Assembly (NCBI RefSeq): GCF_900187945.1
Contig: NZ_FYEH01000001.1
Location: forward strand, 310,001-374,000
Direction of reading: 5' to 3'
Length of the DNA: 64,000 bases
Origin: Arboricoccus pini
GTDB taxonomy: Bacteria; Pseudomonadota; Alphaproteobacteria; Geminicoccales; Geminicoccaceae
In this document: positions 1-7,813 of the stretch, one piece after another
Numbering within the stretch: position 1 is the first letter of the stretch
How the letters are laid out: each line of letters begins with the position of its first letter
The notes under the pieces: generated by a model
Told to the model about the DNA's origin: nothing
The model's database searches: none
Seen by the model: only the letters and a program-made list of their open reading frames with translations
Position numbers and translations under genes: made by a program

Positions 1-1
1 C

Positions 2-346
2 CTGGACGTGATCGAGAACGATGGCTTGATGGCAAACGCGCGCGCCGTCGGGGCCTATCTGCGCGAAGGAATCCGCGCTCTACAGCCAGACTATCCGTTG
101 ATCGGCGACGTGCGCGGTGCTGGCCTGTTCATCGGGGTGGAGATCGTCGGCAATCCGCTCGCCCGTACGCCCGACGCCGCGCTGACCTCCGCCATCGTCA
201 ATCAGATGCGCGACGAACAGGTCCTGATCTCGGCATGCGCCAAGGCGGCGAACGTGCTCAAAATTCGCCCGCCTTTGATCTTCACCCGCGAAAATGCCGA
301 CTTCTTTATCAGCAAGCTCAGCCTCGTGCTGTCGCGACTTTCCTGA
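2..346 (+). CDS. Class-III PLP-dependent aminotransferase, C-terminal part
   Basis: The reading frame is open at the left window edge, so only about the last 114 residues are seen. They match the small C-terminal domain of class-III (ornithine/omega-type) aminotransferases: a GDVRGAGLFIGVEIV strand early on, then NVLKIRPPLIF and TRENADFF close to the end. These enzymes move an amino group between an amine or amino acid and a keto acid using pyridoxal phosphate. The PLP lysine lies outside the window, so the substrate cannot be judged. The gene is followed 15 bases later by a biotin carrier and a biotin carboxylase on the same strand, which suggests one catabolic operon. The family call is firm and the exact substrate is unknown. 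Confidence 0.85.
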   Translation: MDVIENDGLMANARAVGAYLREGIRALQPDYPLIGDVRGAGLFIGVEIVGNPLARTPDAALTSAIVNQMRDEQVLISACAKAANVLKIRPPLIFTRENADFFISKLSLVLSRLS

Positions 347-361
347 ACCGAGGTGCTCGCC

Positions 362-604
362 ATGGCCATCATACAGATTGTCCCGCCTGTTCCAGGCATT
401 CTCTACCTGAGTCCCACCCCGGGTGCGGCTCTCTTCAAACAGCCAGGTGACGCCGTAGCGGCGGGCGAAACGGTGGCGCTCGTCGAAGTGATGAAGTCGT
501 TCCTCCCCGTCGAGGCGGAAGCGGCGGGCACCTTCGTGCGCTATCTTGTCGACAACGAGGCGAATGTGGAACCGGATCAGGCCGTCTGCGAGATCGAGGG
601 CTGA
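362..604 (+). CDS. Short biotin carboxyl carrier protein
   Basis: An 80-residue protein made of one biotinyl/lipoyl domain. The EVMKSF motif places the biotinylated lysine at residue 45, and the domain then continues as the usual beta sandwich to the C-terminus. It has none of the long Pro/Ala-rich N-terminal region of housekeeping AccB. I chose ATG 362 because a GAGG sits 9 bases upstream; GTG 353 directly abuts that site. It lies directly before a biotin carboxylase gene (2 bases between stop and start). From family knowledge, such short carriers with a separate carboxylase often travel with PxpB/PxpC-like genes for lactam opening. No carboxyltransferase gene is in the window, so the acceptor substrate is open. 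Confidence 0.85.
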   Translation: MAIIQIVPPVPGILYLSPTPGAALFKQPGDAVAAGETVALVEVMKSFLPVEAEAAGTFVRYLVDNEANVEPDQAVCEIEG

Positions 605-606
605 CC

Positions 607-1986
607 ATGTCCACTGGAATCAGCAAGCTTCTGATTGCCAATCGTGGCGAGATCGCCGTTCGAATCATTCGCGCCGCGCGAGAACTCGGAATTGCGACCG
701 TGCAGGTTGTCAGCACGGCGGATCACGACATGCTCGCGGCGAGAATGGCCGACCAGGTGATTGAGATCGGTCCGGCGCCCGCTACCAAGTCCTATCTGAA
801 TGTCGAACGGGTCCTTGCTGCGCTTGCCGAAAGCGGCGCCGATGCCGTGCATCCCGGCTATGGGTTTTTGTCCGAAAATGCCGCTTTCGCCCGGGCCGTT
901 GCTGCGGCGGGGGCGGTCTTCGTCGGCCCGTCGCCGGAGACGATCGAGCAAATGGGCGACAAGGCCAATGCGCGTCTCAGCGCGATCAAGGCGGGGGTGC
1001 CCGTCGTGCCGGGCAGTGATGGCCGGATCGAGACTATCGAGGTGGCCTTCGACGTGGCGGCGACGATCGGCTATCCGGTGATGATCAAGGCCGCGGCCGG
1101 CGGAGGTGGGCGCGGCATCCGGATCGTGCGCAGTCAGGAGGAACTCGATCAGGCCTTGCAGGCCGCGCGTGCCGAGGCGCTGGCAGGCTTTGGCGACGGC
1201 GGAGTCTATATCGAGGCCTATATCGAGAATGCGCGGCATATCGAGGTGCAGATCCTCGGCGATGGCGAAACCTTCGTGCACCTTCATGAGCGCGAATGTT
1301 CGATCCAAAGGCGGCGCCAAAAGGTCTGGGAAGAAGCCCCTGCGGCGATGCTGCCCGCCGACCTGAGGGCGGAGCTTTGCGCGTCTGCCGTGCGGCTTGC
1401 CGCCTCGGTCGGCTACAGCGGCGCCGGAACCCTCGAATATCTCTACGATGCGCACCGCAACGCTTTTTATTTCATCGAGATGAACACCAGGATTCAGGTC
1501 GAACATCCGGTGACGGAAATGATCTCCGGCATCGATATCGTCCGCGAGATGCTGCTGATCGCCGGCGGCGCAAAACTCGGCCTGCGGCAGGAGGACATCC
1601 GCATCAATGGGCATGCGATCGAAATCCGCATCAACGCCGAAGATCCCAGCCGCTCTTTCTTTCCCTCGCCGGGCAGGATTGAGGAAATCGTGGTGCCGGA
1701 AGGCAGCGGGCTGCGCTTCGATACCGGCATTTATGCAGGCTATACGGTCCCGGCCTTCTACGATTCGCTTCTAGGCAAGCTCGTGGCCTGGGGGCAGGAC
1801 CGGCCTGCCGCCATCGAAAGGCTGAAGCAGGCGCTTGATGCCACCTTCGTCGGGCCGAAGCCGACCACCCTTTCGCTTCACCGCATGCTCGTGCGAGATC
1901 CGGATGTCATTTCCGGCGCGGTATCGACCCAATGGCTCGAGGACTGGATTGCTCGTGCGCCACGTTTCGGGCAGCCGACCTCATGA
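607..1986 (+). CDS. Biotin carboxylase subunit (AccC family)
   Basis: A 459-residue ATP-grasp enzyme, the normal length for a biotin carboxylase. It carboxylates the biotin on a carrier protein using ATP and bicarbonate. Visible landmarks are the N-terminal ANRGEIAVRI, the glycine-rich ATP-binding loop AAAGGGGRGIR, HERECSIQRR, and the active-site stretch EMNTRIQVEHPVTE. The carrier directly upstream is its likely partner. Because both sit in an operon with an aminotransferase and a molybdenum hydroxylase, I read it as a pathway-specific paralogue and not the fatty-acid AccC, so I give no gene symbol. A GAGG 7 bases upstream supports ATG 607. Confidence 0.92.
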   Translation: MSTGISKLLIANRGEIAVRIIRAARELGIATVQVVSTADHDMLAARMADQVIEIGPAPATKSYLNVERVLAALAESGADAVHPGYGFLSENAAFARAVAAAGAVFVGPSPETIEQMGDKANARLSAIKAGVPVVPGSDGRIETIEVAFDVAATIGYPVMIKAAAGGGGRGIRIVRSQEELDQALQAARAEALAGFGDGGVYIEAYIENARHIEVQILGDGETFVHLHERECSIQRRRQKVWEEAPAAMLPADLRAELCASAVRLAASVGYSGAGTLEYLYDAHRNAFYFIEMNTRIQVEHPVTEMISGIDIVREMLLIAGGAKLGLRQEDIRINGHAIEIRINAEDPSRSFFPSPGRIEEIVVPEGSGLRFDTGIYAGYTVPAFYDSLLGKLVAWGQDRPAAIERLKQALDATFVGPKPTTLSLHRMLVRDPDVISGAVSTQWLEDWIARAPRFGQPTS

Positions 1987-2042
1987 CACGTATCGTGGTC
2001 TAGGGTTTGACCAACAGTCAGCAAGAAAGGCGTATGCCTACG

Positions 2043-2900
2043 ATGAGCCGGAACATCCCGCGCGATACGATGGCCTTGCCGGAGAGCGTGGATGAGGCGC
2101 TAGACATCCTAGCGGCATCCGACATCGAGACGGTGCCGATTGCTGGGGCGACCTGGATCATGCGCGGCCCGACCCGTTACGAGCCGATCCCGCCGAGGCT
2201 GGTTGCGCTCAACAGGATCGCCGAGCTTCGCGAGTACGACTTCGATTCGGACCCGATCCACCTCGGTGCCATGGCAACCCACGACCTGATAGCGCGTTCG
2301 CTTCCCAGCGGCGCCGATCTGCGTTGCTTGGCGCTGGCGGCGCATCAATCCGCCAATCCGGGGATCCGGCGGCTGGCCACCGTCGGTGGTAATCTTTGCG
2401 TCGTCGGGTTCGCGGCCGCCGATCTTGTTCCGGCGTTGATGGTCCTCGACGCGACGGTCTGTCTCGCCCTGCCGGGCAGGCGGCGGCTGGAACTCGACTT
2501 GTCGGAGTTCATGGCCTTTCGACGTAAGCCCGGACGGTATCTGACCACCGGCGTCCGCTTTGCACGCAACGCCCGGATTTCGGCGCATGTCCGGGTCCCC
2601 ATGCGCGACTATCCTGTCTGCATCGTCAGTCTTTCAGTCGGGATGGATGCATCGGGGCGTATCGCCGATCTCAGACTTGCTGTCGGCGCGGTGGAGGAGG
2701 ATGGGCGGCGCTGGAAGGAATTCGAGGACGAGGCCCGGGGTAGCGAGCCGGATCCTGTCGCCATGGGGGAGCTTGCCCGGAAGCTTTCGACTACGTTGAC
2801 GCCCCGCTCGGCGCATGATGCGCCCGGCTGGTACCGGGTGCAGGTGCTCCCGGCCATGGTTCGGCGGGCCTTCGCGCAAGTTCGTGCAGAGATGAGGTAG
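2043..2900 (+). CDS. Molybdenum hydroxylase FAD subunit (CoxM/XdhB type)
   Basis: About 285 residues matching the FAD-binding middle subunit of xanthine-dehydrogenase-type enzymes. The flavin-contacting signature is visible as the segment NPGIRRLATVGGNL, and ALPESVDEALDIL near the N-terminus is typical of the family. This subunit passes electrons from the iron-sulfur subunit to the final acceptor. Starts at TTG 2007, ATG 2034 and ATG 2043 are all in frame; an AAGAAAGG ends at 2030, which spaces best with 2043, so the first 12 residues of a longer form are uncertain. It is followed 4 bases later by the small and then the large subunit genes. Confidence 0.88.
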   Translation: MSRNIPRDTMALPESVDEALDILAASDIETVPIAGATWIMRGPTRYEPIPPRLVALNRIAELREYDFDSDPIHLGAMATHDLIARSLPSGADLRCLALAAHQSANPGIRRLATVGGNLCVVGFAAADLVPALMVLDATVCLALPGRRRLELDLSEFMAFRRKPGRYLTTGVRFARNARISAHVRVPMRDYPVCIVSLSVGMDASGRIADLRLAVGAVEEDGRRWKEFEDEARGSEPDPVAMGELARKLSTTLTPRSAHDAPGWYRVQVLPAMVRRAFAQVRAEMR

Positions 2901-2904
2901 TCAC

Positions 2905-3405
2905 ATGGACGTACAGTTTTTTGTCAACGGCGAGGAACGTACATTCGGCGGTGACCAACGTACGCCTTTGTTGGACGTGTTACGTGGCGACTTTCGTCTG
3001 ACAGGCACCAAGAGCGTCTGTCGCGGCGGCTTTTGCGGTGCCTGCACGGTTTTGATCGACGGTGAGCCTGTGCCCTCCTGTCAACGACCGGTCGGCCTTC
3101 TTGAAGGCGCTGAGATCACGACGATCGAAGGCATGGCACCGGTCGGCGAACTCAACTTGGTCCAGCAGGCTTTTCTCGATCACGACGTCGTGCAATGCGG
3201 TATGTGCTTTCCCGGCATGGTGATTACGCTGACGCATTTCCTGGGGAGCAATCCCATGCCTGGACGTGCTGAGATTAAGGAGGCGCTTGCCGGTAATATG
3301 TGTCGCTGTACCGGTTACGAGCGTATCGTCGACGCGGTGCTCTCGATCTGTCCGACGGAGCAAGCCGAAGACCAGCCCCCCGTGCCGGAGGTCAGCGAGC
3401 GATGA
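2905..3405 (+). CDS. Molybdenum hydroxylase [2Fe-2S] subunit (CoxS/XdhC type)
   Basis: A 166-residue subunit with both expected iron-sulfur clusters. The plant-ferredoxin-like site uses Cys39, Cys44, Cys47 and Cys59 (CRGGFCGAC...C). The second, helical site uses Cys98, Cys101, Cys133 and Cys135 (CGMC...CRC). It relays electrons from the molybdopterin site to the FAD subunit. A GAGG 7 bases before ATG 2905 supports the start. Its stop overlaps the start of the large subunit as ATGA, so the two are probably translationally coupled. All ligands are intact, so the complex should be functional. Confidence 0.93.
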   Translation: MDVQFFVNGEERTFGGDQRTPLLDVLRGDFRLTGTKSVCRGGFCGACTVLIDGEPVPSCQRPVGLLEGAEITTIEGMAPVGELNLVQQAFLDHDVVQCGMCFPGMVITLTHFLGSNPMPGRAEIKEALAGNMCRCTGYERIVDAVLSICPTEQAEDQPPVPEVSER

Positions 3406-5762
3406 GCGTCAAAATTGATCCAGAAACTGCGGTGATGGATCTTCCGCGCCGCGATGCCCGCGACAAGCTGACGGGGCGCACACGCTACATGGTCGATATG
3501 GCCGGGAGCGATGCCCTGCGCGCGGTCATCGTGCGAGCCAAGGTGGCCTCTGCGAAAATCGTCAGGCTGGATGTTTCCGCAGCCGCGCGGATGCGTGGCG
3601 TGCGCGCGATTGCCACGGCTGCGGACGCACCGGAACTGCATGGCATCGGTATTCAAGACCAGCCGCTGTTCGCGCGCGATCGCATTCGCTATCCGGGGGA
3701 ACCCATCTGCGCCATCGCCGCGGACACGTTGGAACAGGCGCGCGCCGCAGCCGATGCCGTCTTGCTCGAACTGGAGGACCTGCCAGCCTGCTTTTCAATG
3801 GCTGATGCCCTGGCCCCGGACGCGCCCATCCTTCATCCGGACTGGAAGAATTACGAGTGCATCGTCGATGGCGTGGCACGGGCGGGCAATATTGCCTGGG
3901 AGGCAAAGGTGCTGCGCGGCGATGTGGACGCCGCTTTCGCGCGCCCGGATGTGACCATCGTCGAAAGCTGCTTTCGGGTCGGCAGGCAGAGCCACATGCC
4001 CTTTGAGCCGCGCGGCGCGCTGGCCTCTTATGAGGACGGACGCTATCACATTATCACCTCGACGCAGGTTCCCTGGACCGTCCGTGCCGTCACCGCCAAA
4101 GTCCTGGGCGTGCATTCCTCTTTGGTTCGCGTCACCGTTCCGCCGGTCGGCGGCGCCTTCGGACTGAAATTCGATTGCTCGATCGAGCCAATGGCCGCGA
4201 TCCTCTCGCGAAAGACAGGCCGCAGCGTCTCTCTCGTCAATTCACGCGAGGAGGAAACGACCACCTGCCTTTGCCGCGAAAATGCCGATATCTGGATCCG
4301 CTCGGCCATCACGCCCGAAGGCACGATCGCCGGCCGCGAGGGCGTGGTGCTGATGGACGCGGGCGCCTATGGCGGCGAACAGGTGTTTCTGTCCACCATG
4401 ACGGCGCATACGCTGGGCGCGAGCTACAGGCTGGGCGCTGCGCGTTTCTCCACGCGCGTCATCTACACCAACACGCCGCCGAACGGCGCCTTCCGTTCCT
4501 GCAATGGCGCCTACAATGCGTTCGCGCTGGAGCGGCATACGGACGAAATCTGCCAGAAGATCGGTATGGACCCGATGGCGTTCCGGAAAAAGAACGTCTT
4601 GCGGGATCAGGATCTCGGCTCGACGGGTCAAGTCTTTGAAGGCGACGTGCTCGGCCCGATGTTGGAGCGGATGGAAGCCCTGCGGGCCAGCACCGGGACC
4701 CAGGAACATCGAGCGGCCGGTCGTCTCTATGGCCGCGCAACCACCGTGGGGACCTGGAATATCTTCGTGGGTCCTTCGACCGCGACGGTGAACCTCAACG
4801 CCGATGGATCGGCTACCCTGATCACCGCGAGCGTTGAGATCGGCTCCGGCTCGATCACGCAAGGGGTGCCGCAGATCGTTGCGGCGAATCTCGGCATTCA
4901 TCCATCCAAAGTGATCGTCAAGGGTGCCGATACCGACGCCGCAGGCTACGACATGGGGACAGGTGGCGGACGGACCGTTGTCTCAATGGGATCGGCAGCC
5001 ACCGCCGCTTGCGCCGTTGTGCGCAAGCGCCTTCTCGAGACGGCTTCCGAACTTCTCCAAACGAAGCCAGAGAATCTCGTCCTGCGAGATGGCCGAGTCG
5101 AAATTGAGGGCCGTCCCGGCTCGGGGACGGCGATCGAAACAGTCATCGCGCGCGCCGAACAGACTCAGGGACCGATATCAGGCTCCGGTTCTTTTACCGC
5201 GCCGGGAACGGCGAAAGCTATGCCAGGCTGCGCCGCCGGGCATTTCTTCGACGCGATGGATCTGCCGGTTTTCGTCGTTCATGAGGGCGAGGTCGCGGTC
5301 GACCCCGAGACCGGGGAGGTCGAGGTACTCGCCTACCGGGTCGTGCAGGACGTCGGGCGCGCAATCAATCCGCGTGCCGTGCGAGGCCAGATCCAGGGGG
5401 CTGTTATCCAGGGTATCGGCTACGGGCTGCACGAACAGATCACCATCGGCCCGTCCGGCGCCATCGAGCAGACCGGCTTCGAAACCTATCACATTCCGCT
5501 CGCTCAGGATGCGGTCAAGGTGGATATCGATCTTTTTGAGGGAGCCCCGTCCTGTGGGCCTCTGGGCACGAAGGGCGTGGCCGAGGTCGCCATCATGAAC
5601 GGCGGCGCCACCATGGCCTGCGCGATTGCCAACGCGACCGGCAAAAAAGTGCAGCAGTTGCCTCTGGTGGCATCCAGGGTCCTCGGTCTGGTCGAAGGCT
5701 TTGAAGAAATGCTCGAACACCCGCACATCAGCCGCAAGTGGTCAGATAACATTCTCAAGTGA
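3402..5762 (+). CDS. Molybdenum hydroxylase large (molybdopterin) subunit
   Basis: A 786-residue molybdopterin-cytosine-dinucleotide-type large subunit that hydroxylates its substrate with oxygen from water. ATG 3402 overlaps the stop of the small subunit (ATGA), and I prefer it to an in-frame GTG/TTG further upstream. Landmarks are GGAFGLKFD (Mo-cofactor binding), GGGRTVVSMGS, and GTKGVAEVA near the C-terminus, where the conserved catalytic Glu is retained. It lacks the AYxCSFR loop of CO dehydrogenases. The usual AFRGxG loop reads AFRSCNG here, which is unusual for the family. Given the neighbouring biotin carboxylase and aminotransferase, a nitrogen-ring or lactam substrate is plausible, but that is inference. 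Confidence 0.9.
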   Translation: MSVKIDPETAVMDLPRRDARDKLTGRTRYMVDMAGSDALRAVIVRAKVASAKIVRLDVSAAARMRGVRAIATAADAPELHGIGIQDQPLFARDRIRYPGEPICAIAADTLEQARAAADAVLLELEDLPACFSMADALAPDAPILHPDWKNYECIVDGVARAGNIAWEAKVLRGDVDAAFARPDVTIVESCFRVGRQSHMPFEPRGALASYEDGRYHIITSTQVPWTVRAVTAKVLGVHSSLVRVTVPPVGGAFGLKFDCSIEPMAAILSRKTGRSVSLVNSREEETTTCLCRENADIWIRSAITPEGTIAGREGVVLMDAGAYGGEQVFLSTMTAHTLGASYRLGAARFSTRVIYTNTPPNGAFRSCNGAYNAFALERHTDEICQKIGMDPMAFRKKNVLRDQDLGSTGQVFEGDVLGPMLERMEALRASTGTQEHRAAGRLYGRATTVGTWNIFVGPSTATVNLNADGSATLITASVEIGSGSITQGVPQIVAANLGIHPSKVIVKGADTDAAGYDMGTGGGRTVVSMGSAATAACAVVRKRLLETASELLQTKPENLVLRDGRVEIEGRPGSGTAIETVIARAEQTQGPISGSGSFTAPGTAKAMPGCAAGHFFDAMDLPVFVVHEGEVAVDPETGEVEVLAYRVVQDVGRAINPRAVRGQIQGAVIQGIGYGLHEQITIGPSGAIEQTGFETYHIPLAQDAVKVDIDLFEGAPSCGPLGTKGVAEVAIMNGGATMACAIANATGKKVQQLPLVASRVLGLVEGFEEMLEHPHISRKWSDNILK

Positions 5763-6087
5763 GGCCGCGTATCGGCGTAAATCAACGAGCTCGCCTTCCA
5801 ATGCGGAAGTTGGCGCATCTTTTTGATGTATCGCTCGAGAACCTAAAAGACGCGATTGTCGTCGACGATCTGCTCCAATGCGTCTTGGGTGCCATCCATG
5901 GTGGCGTAATACCGATTGGCCGCCGCTTTTAGGTGCAGGCGCGAATCGCAAACGATATTGCAATCATCATATCGTTTTATCGATTTCCTCCCATGGCGCT
6001 CGGGGGTGTCTGCGCCCGCTCGGGATGGGCGCAGGGCGCACGATGGCTCCTCGGCGATTGTCAGTCGGTTCGGCAGTGCGGTATGTC
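5763..6087. other. Gene-poor stretch after the Mo-hydroxylase operon
   Basis: About 325 bases with no convincing gene. It is locally richer in A+T than its neighbours, especially 5940-5990, where an inverted repeat lies. The minus-strand frame across roughly 5740-5990 reads like protein but is broken by a TAG near 5850 and has no good start, so it may be a decayed gene fragment. I could not identify the family. No terminator with a T-run was seen after the operon. Confidence 0.4.
5950..5977. promoter_or_regulatory. Operator-like inverted repeat
   Basis: Perfect 9-base arms AAACGATAT (5950-5958) and ATATCGTTT (5969-5977) are separated by 10 bases, in an AT-rich patch of an otherwise GC-rich region. 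Size and symmetry resemble a site for a dimeric transcription factor. It is directly followed by a partly overlapping smaller repeat, ATCG(TTTTAT)CGAT-like, at about 5971-5984. Which gene it would control is unclear: the next gene starts about 110 bases downstream on the plus strand. Confidence 0.4.
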
Positions 6088-6498
6088 ATGGCTGCATTGC
6101 CGTTCCTACGCGGAGTCCGCCGTTTGCGCCGTCCGACGAGACCTCTGTTCCTGTTGACCTTCTTGACCTCATTCCTGGCCATCAATGCCGGGCATGCGCA
6201 GACGGCGAGCGAGCCGCCGCCGCCAGCACCGCAATTGGGACCCGCCGAACCGTCGCCTGAAGCGCGACGGGAAATTGATAGCCTGCAGCAGGAGTTGGAT
6301 GCGGTCGACAGCCTGTTGTTGCAGTCGAAGCTCGACGAGGCGCGGGAGCGCCTGAGCGACGCACAGGGCAGGTTCGACAAGCTCAGCCGGGAGCGGGGTG
6401 GTGAGGTGCCGCAAGGCTATGTACCGGCTTTCGTGATCGAGGAAAAACTGGGCGCATTGCGCCAGCAGATCGACGAGAAGGCGGCCGGGAGCGAATGA
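6088..6498 (+). CDS. Small exported coiled-coil protein, unknown function
   Basis: About 136 residues. The N-terminus has a basic stretch followed by a hydrophobic segment (LFLLTFLTSFLAI) and a likely signal-peptidase site after NAGHA, so the mature protein should be periplasmic. The rest begins with a Pro-rich linker (SEPPPPAPQ), then a heptad-like, charged helical region (SLQQELDAVDSLLLQ) that suggests a coiled coil. I recognise no family. The start is uncertain: ATG 6043 would add 15 residues, and neither has a strong ribosome site. It overlaps the next gene by 4 bases, so the two are likely co-expressed. Confidence 0.6.
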   Translation: MAALPFLRGVRRLRRPTRPLFLLTFLTSFLAINAGHAQTASEPPPPAPQLGPAEPSPEARREIDSLQQELDAVDSLLLQSKLDEARERLSDAQGRFDKLSRERGGEVPQGYVPAFVIEEKLGALRQQIDEKAAGSE

Positions 6499-7421
6499 GT
6501 ACGACCAAGCAGCGGACGCCCGGCGACCTGACGGTCGCCCTTTGGGCAATGAACATGGGATTGGCGCCGGCCTCGGCCGAAGCCTTCATCGAGACCGCCA
6601 AGACCGAGATGCGGGCCGCTCGGGCGCGGCAGGCGGACATCATGGTCATGCCAGAATATGTCTGCGAATCCTGGCTCACCTTTGCGCCAGCCGGGCTGGC
6701 GGAGACGGCCGAGATCGCCTGGATGGCCGAAGTGGCGCAGGCGATCCTGCCGGAACTCGCCCGCGAGGCCGCTCGGCTCGACATGCTGCTCGTGGCCGGC
6801 ACGGTGCCGGTTGCCGTCGACCAGGGCTATCGCAACCGGGCCTGGATTTTCACGCCCGAAGGTCAAGTCCTGGCTCAGGATAAGCTCAGCCTGACGCCCG
6901 ACGAACGCGATCCCGAAGCCTGGACGCTGGTGCCGGGCGACGAGGTGACGCTCATCACGTGGCGCGGTCGGCGACTGGCCGTGGTCATCTGCCTCGACAT
7001 CGAGCAGCCTGCTCTCGGGGCCCGCCTGCAGGGCTTGGACATCGACCTCATTCTGAACCCTTCCGATACTGGTCGGTTGTCGGGTCATTCCCGTGTCTTC
7101 AGCTGTGCCAAGGCCAGGGCCGTAGAGCTCTTCTGCGCGGTGGCGCCCGTGGGCGGTGTCGGGCCGGTTCCGGTCCAGGGCGAACGTGGCAATGTCTCCG
7201 GCGCTGCCATCTATCTGCCTTGCGAGGCGGCCTTCGGCCATACCGGGATCCTGGCCGAGCAGCCCGCTGCCGATCGGACGGAGGGGGCCGGTCGCTGTCT
7301 GATCGCACGCGTGCCCCTGCGGGCATTGCATGCAGCACGCAAGGCGGGGGGCGAGGTGTGGCTGGGCGCCTGGTCGGCCGAATCGCTTCGGCTCAACGAG
7401 CCGCCGATCTGTCCGAACTGA
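6495..7421 (+). CDS. Carbon-nitrogen hydrolase (nitrilase superfamily)
   Basis: A 308-residue cytoplasmic hydrolase of the nitrilase/amidase fold. The catalytic triad is visible as Glu54 (MPEY), Lys130 (QDKLSLTP) and Cys166 (VVICLDIE), each in its usual family setting. Members cleave C-N bonds of amides, nitriles or carbamoyl groups with a covalent thioester intermediate. The substrate cannot be read from the sequence. Start ATG 6495 overlaps the stop of the upstream gene by 4 bases. The next gene downstream runs the other way and ends 2 bases later. Confidence 0.88.
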   Translation: MSTTKQRTPGDLTVALWAMNMGLAPASAEAFIETAKTEMRAARARQADIMVMPEYVCESWLTFAPAGLAETAEIAWMAEVAQAILPELAREAARLDMLLVAGTVPVAVDQGYRNRAWIFTPEGQVLAQDKLSLTPDERDPEAWTLVPGDEVTLITWRGRRLAVVICLDIEQPALGARLQGLDIDLILNPSDTGRLSGHSRVFSCAKARAVELFCAVAPVGGVGPVPVQGERGNVSGAAIYLPCEAAFGHTGILAEQPAADRTEGAGRCLIARVPLRALHAARKAGGEVWLGAWSAESLRLNEPPICPN

Positions 7422-7423
7422 TG

Positions 7424-7711
7424 TCAGGCCTCGATATCGAAGAGCTTGCCATTGGAGAGGATGCGACCCGAACGGCGGTGATGTCGCGTATTGCGGCTTA
7501 CCGGCTCGGGGGGCGCGTAGGGTCGGAATTCGCGGGGTGCGAGGTGAGTGCCGGTAGGCACAGCCTCGGTCCGTTCGTTGGCGTCTTCCGGTGCGTAGCC
7601 TTGCTCGGCGACGAAATAGCTGCCCTCGATAAGCGGCCCGTTACCGTCGCCCGCACTGTCCTTGTTCTTGCCACCCATGGCACCGGTGCCTTCTTCCATC
7701 TCCAACAACAT
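7424..7711 (-). CDS. Small hydrophilic protein, unknown function
   Basis: A 95-residue, Gly/Pro/charged-rich protein with no membrane segment and no recognised domain. It fits tightly between the nitrilase gene end and the divergent glmM, and no other reading frame explains this strand. An AAAGG stands just upstream of ATG 7711; a start at ATG 7699 (reading MEEGTG) is equally possible. Because composition is biased and no family is known, coding status is probable but not certain. Confidence 0.5.
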   Translation of the reverse strand: MLLEMEEGTGAMGGKNKDSAGDGNGPLIEGSYFVAEQGYAPEDANERTEAVPTGTHLAPREFRPYAPPEPVSRNTRHHRRSGRILSNGKLFDIEA

Positions 7712-7813
7712 CACCTTTCAGATGAACCAAGGTTTCTTCCGGGTCATGGTTAAACGTGGCAAAAGCGTATCAGGATGTTTCCGCCACAACGAAGCGAGCC
7801 AAGGAACGCCCTG

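Noticed and set aside
577-1614. A long minus-strand frame of 345 residues
   Set aside because: It lies wholly opposite the biotin carboxylase and its translation is Arg/His/Asp-rich with no family pattern, a typical shadow in GC-rich DNA.
5742-5963. A minus-strand gene after the Mo-hydroxylase
   Set aside because: The frames are interrupted and overlap the end of the large subunit, with no start signal or known family; kept only as a possible decayed fragment.
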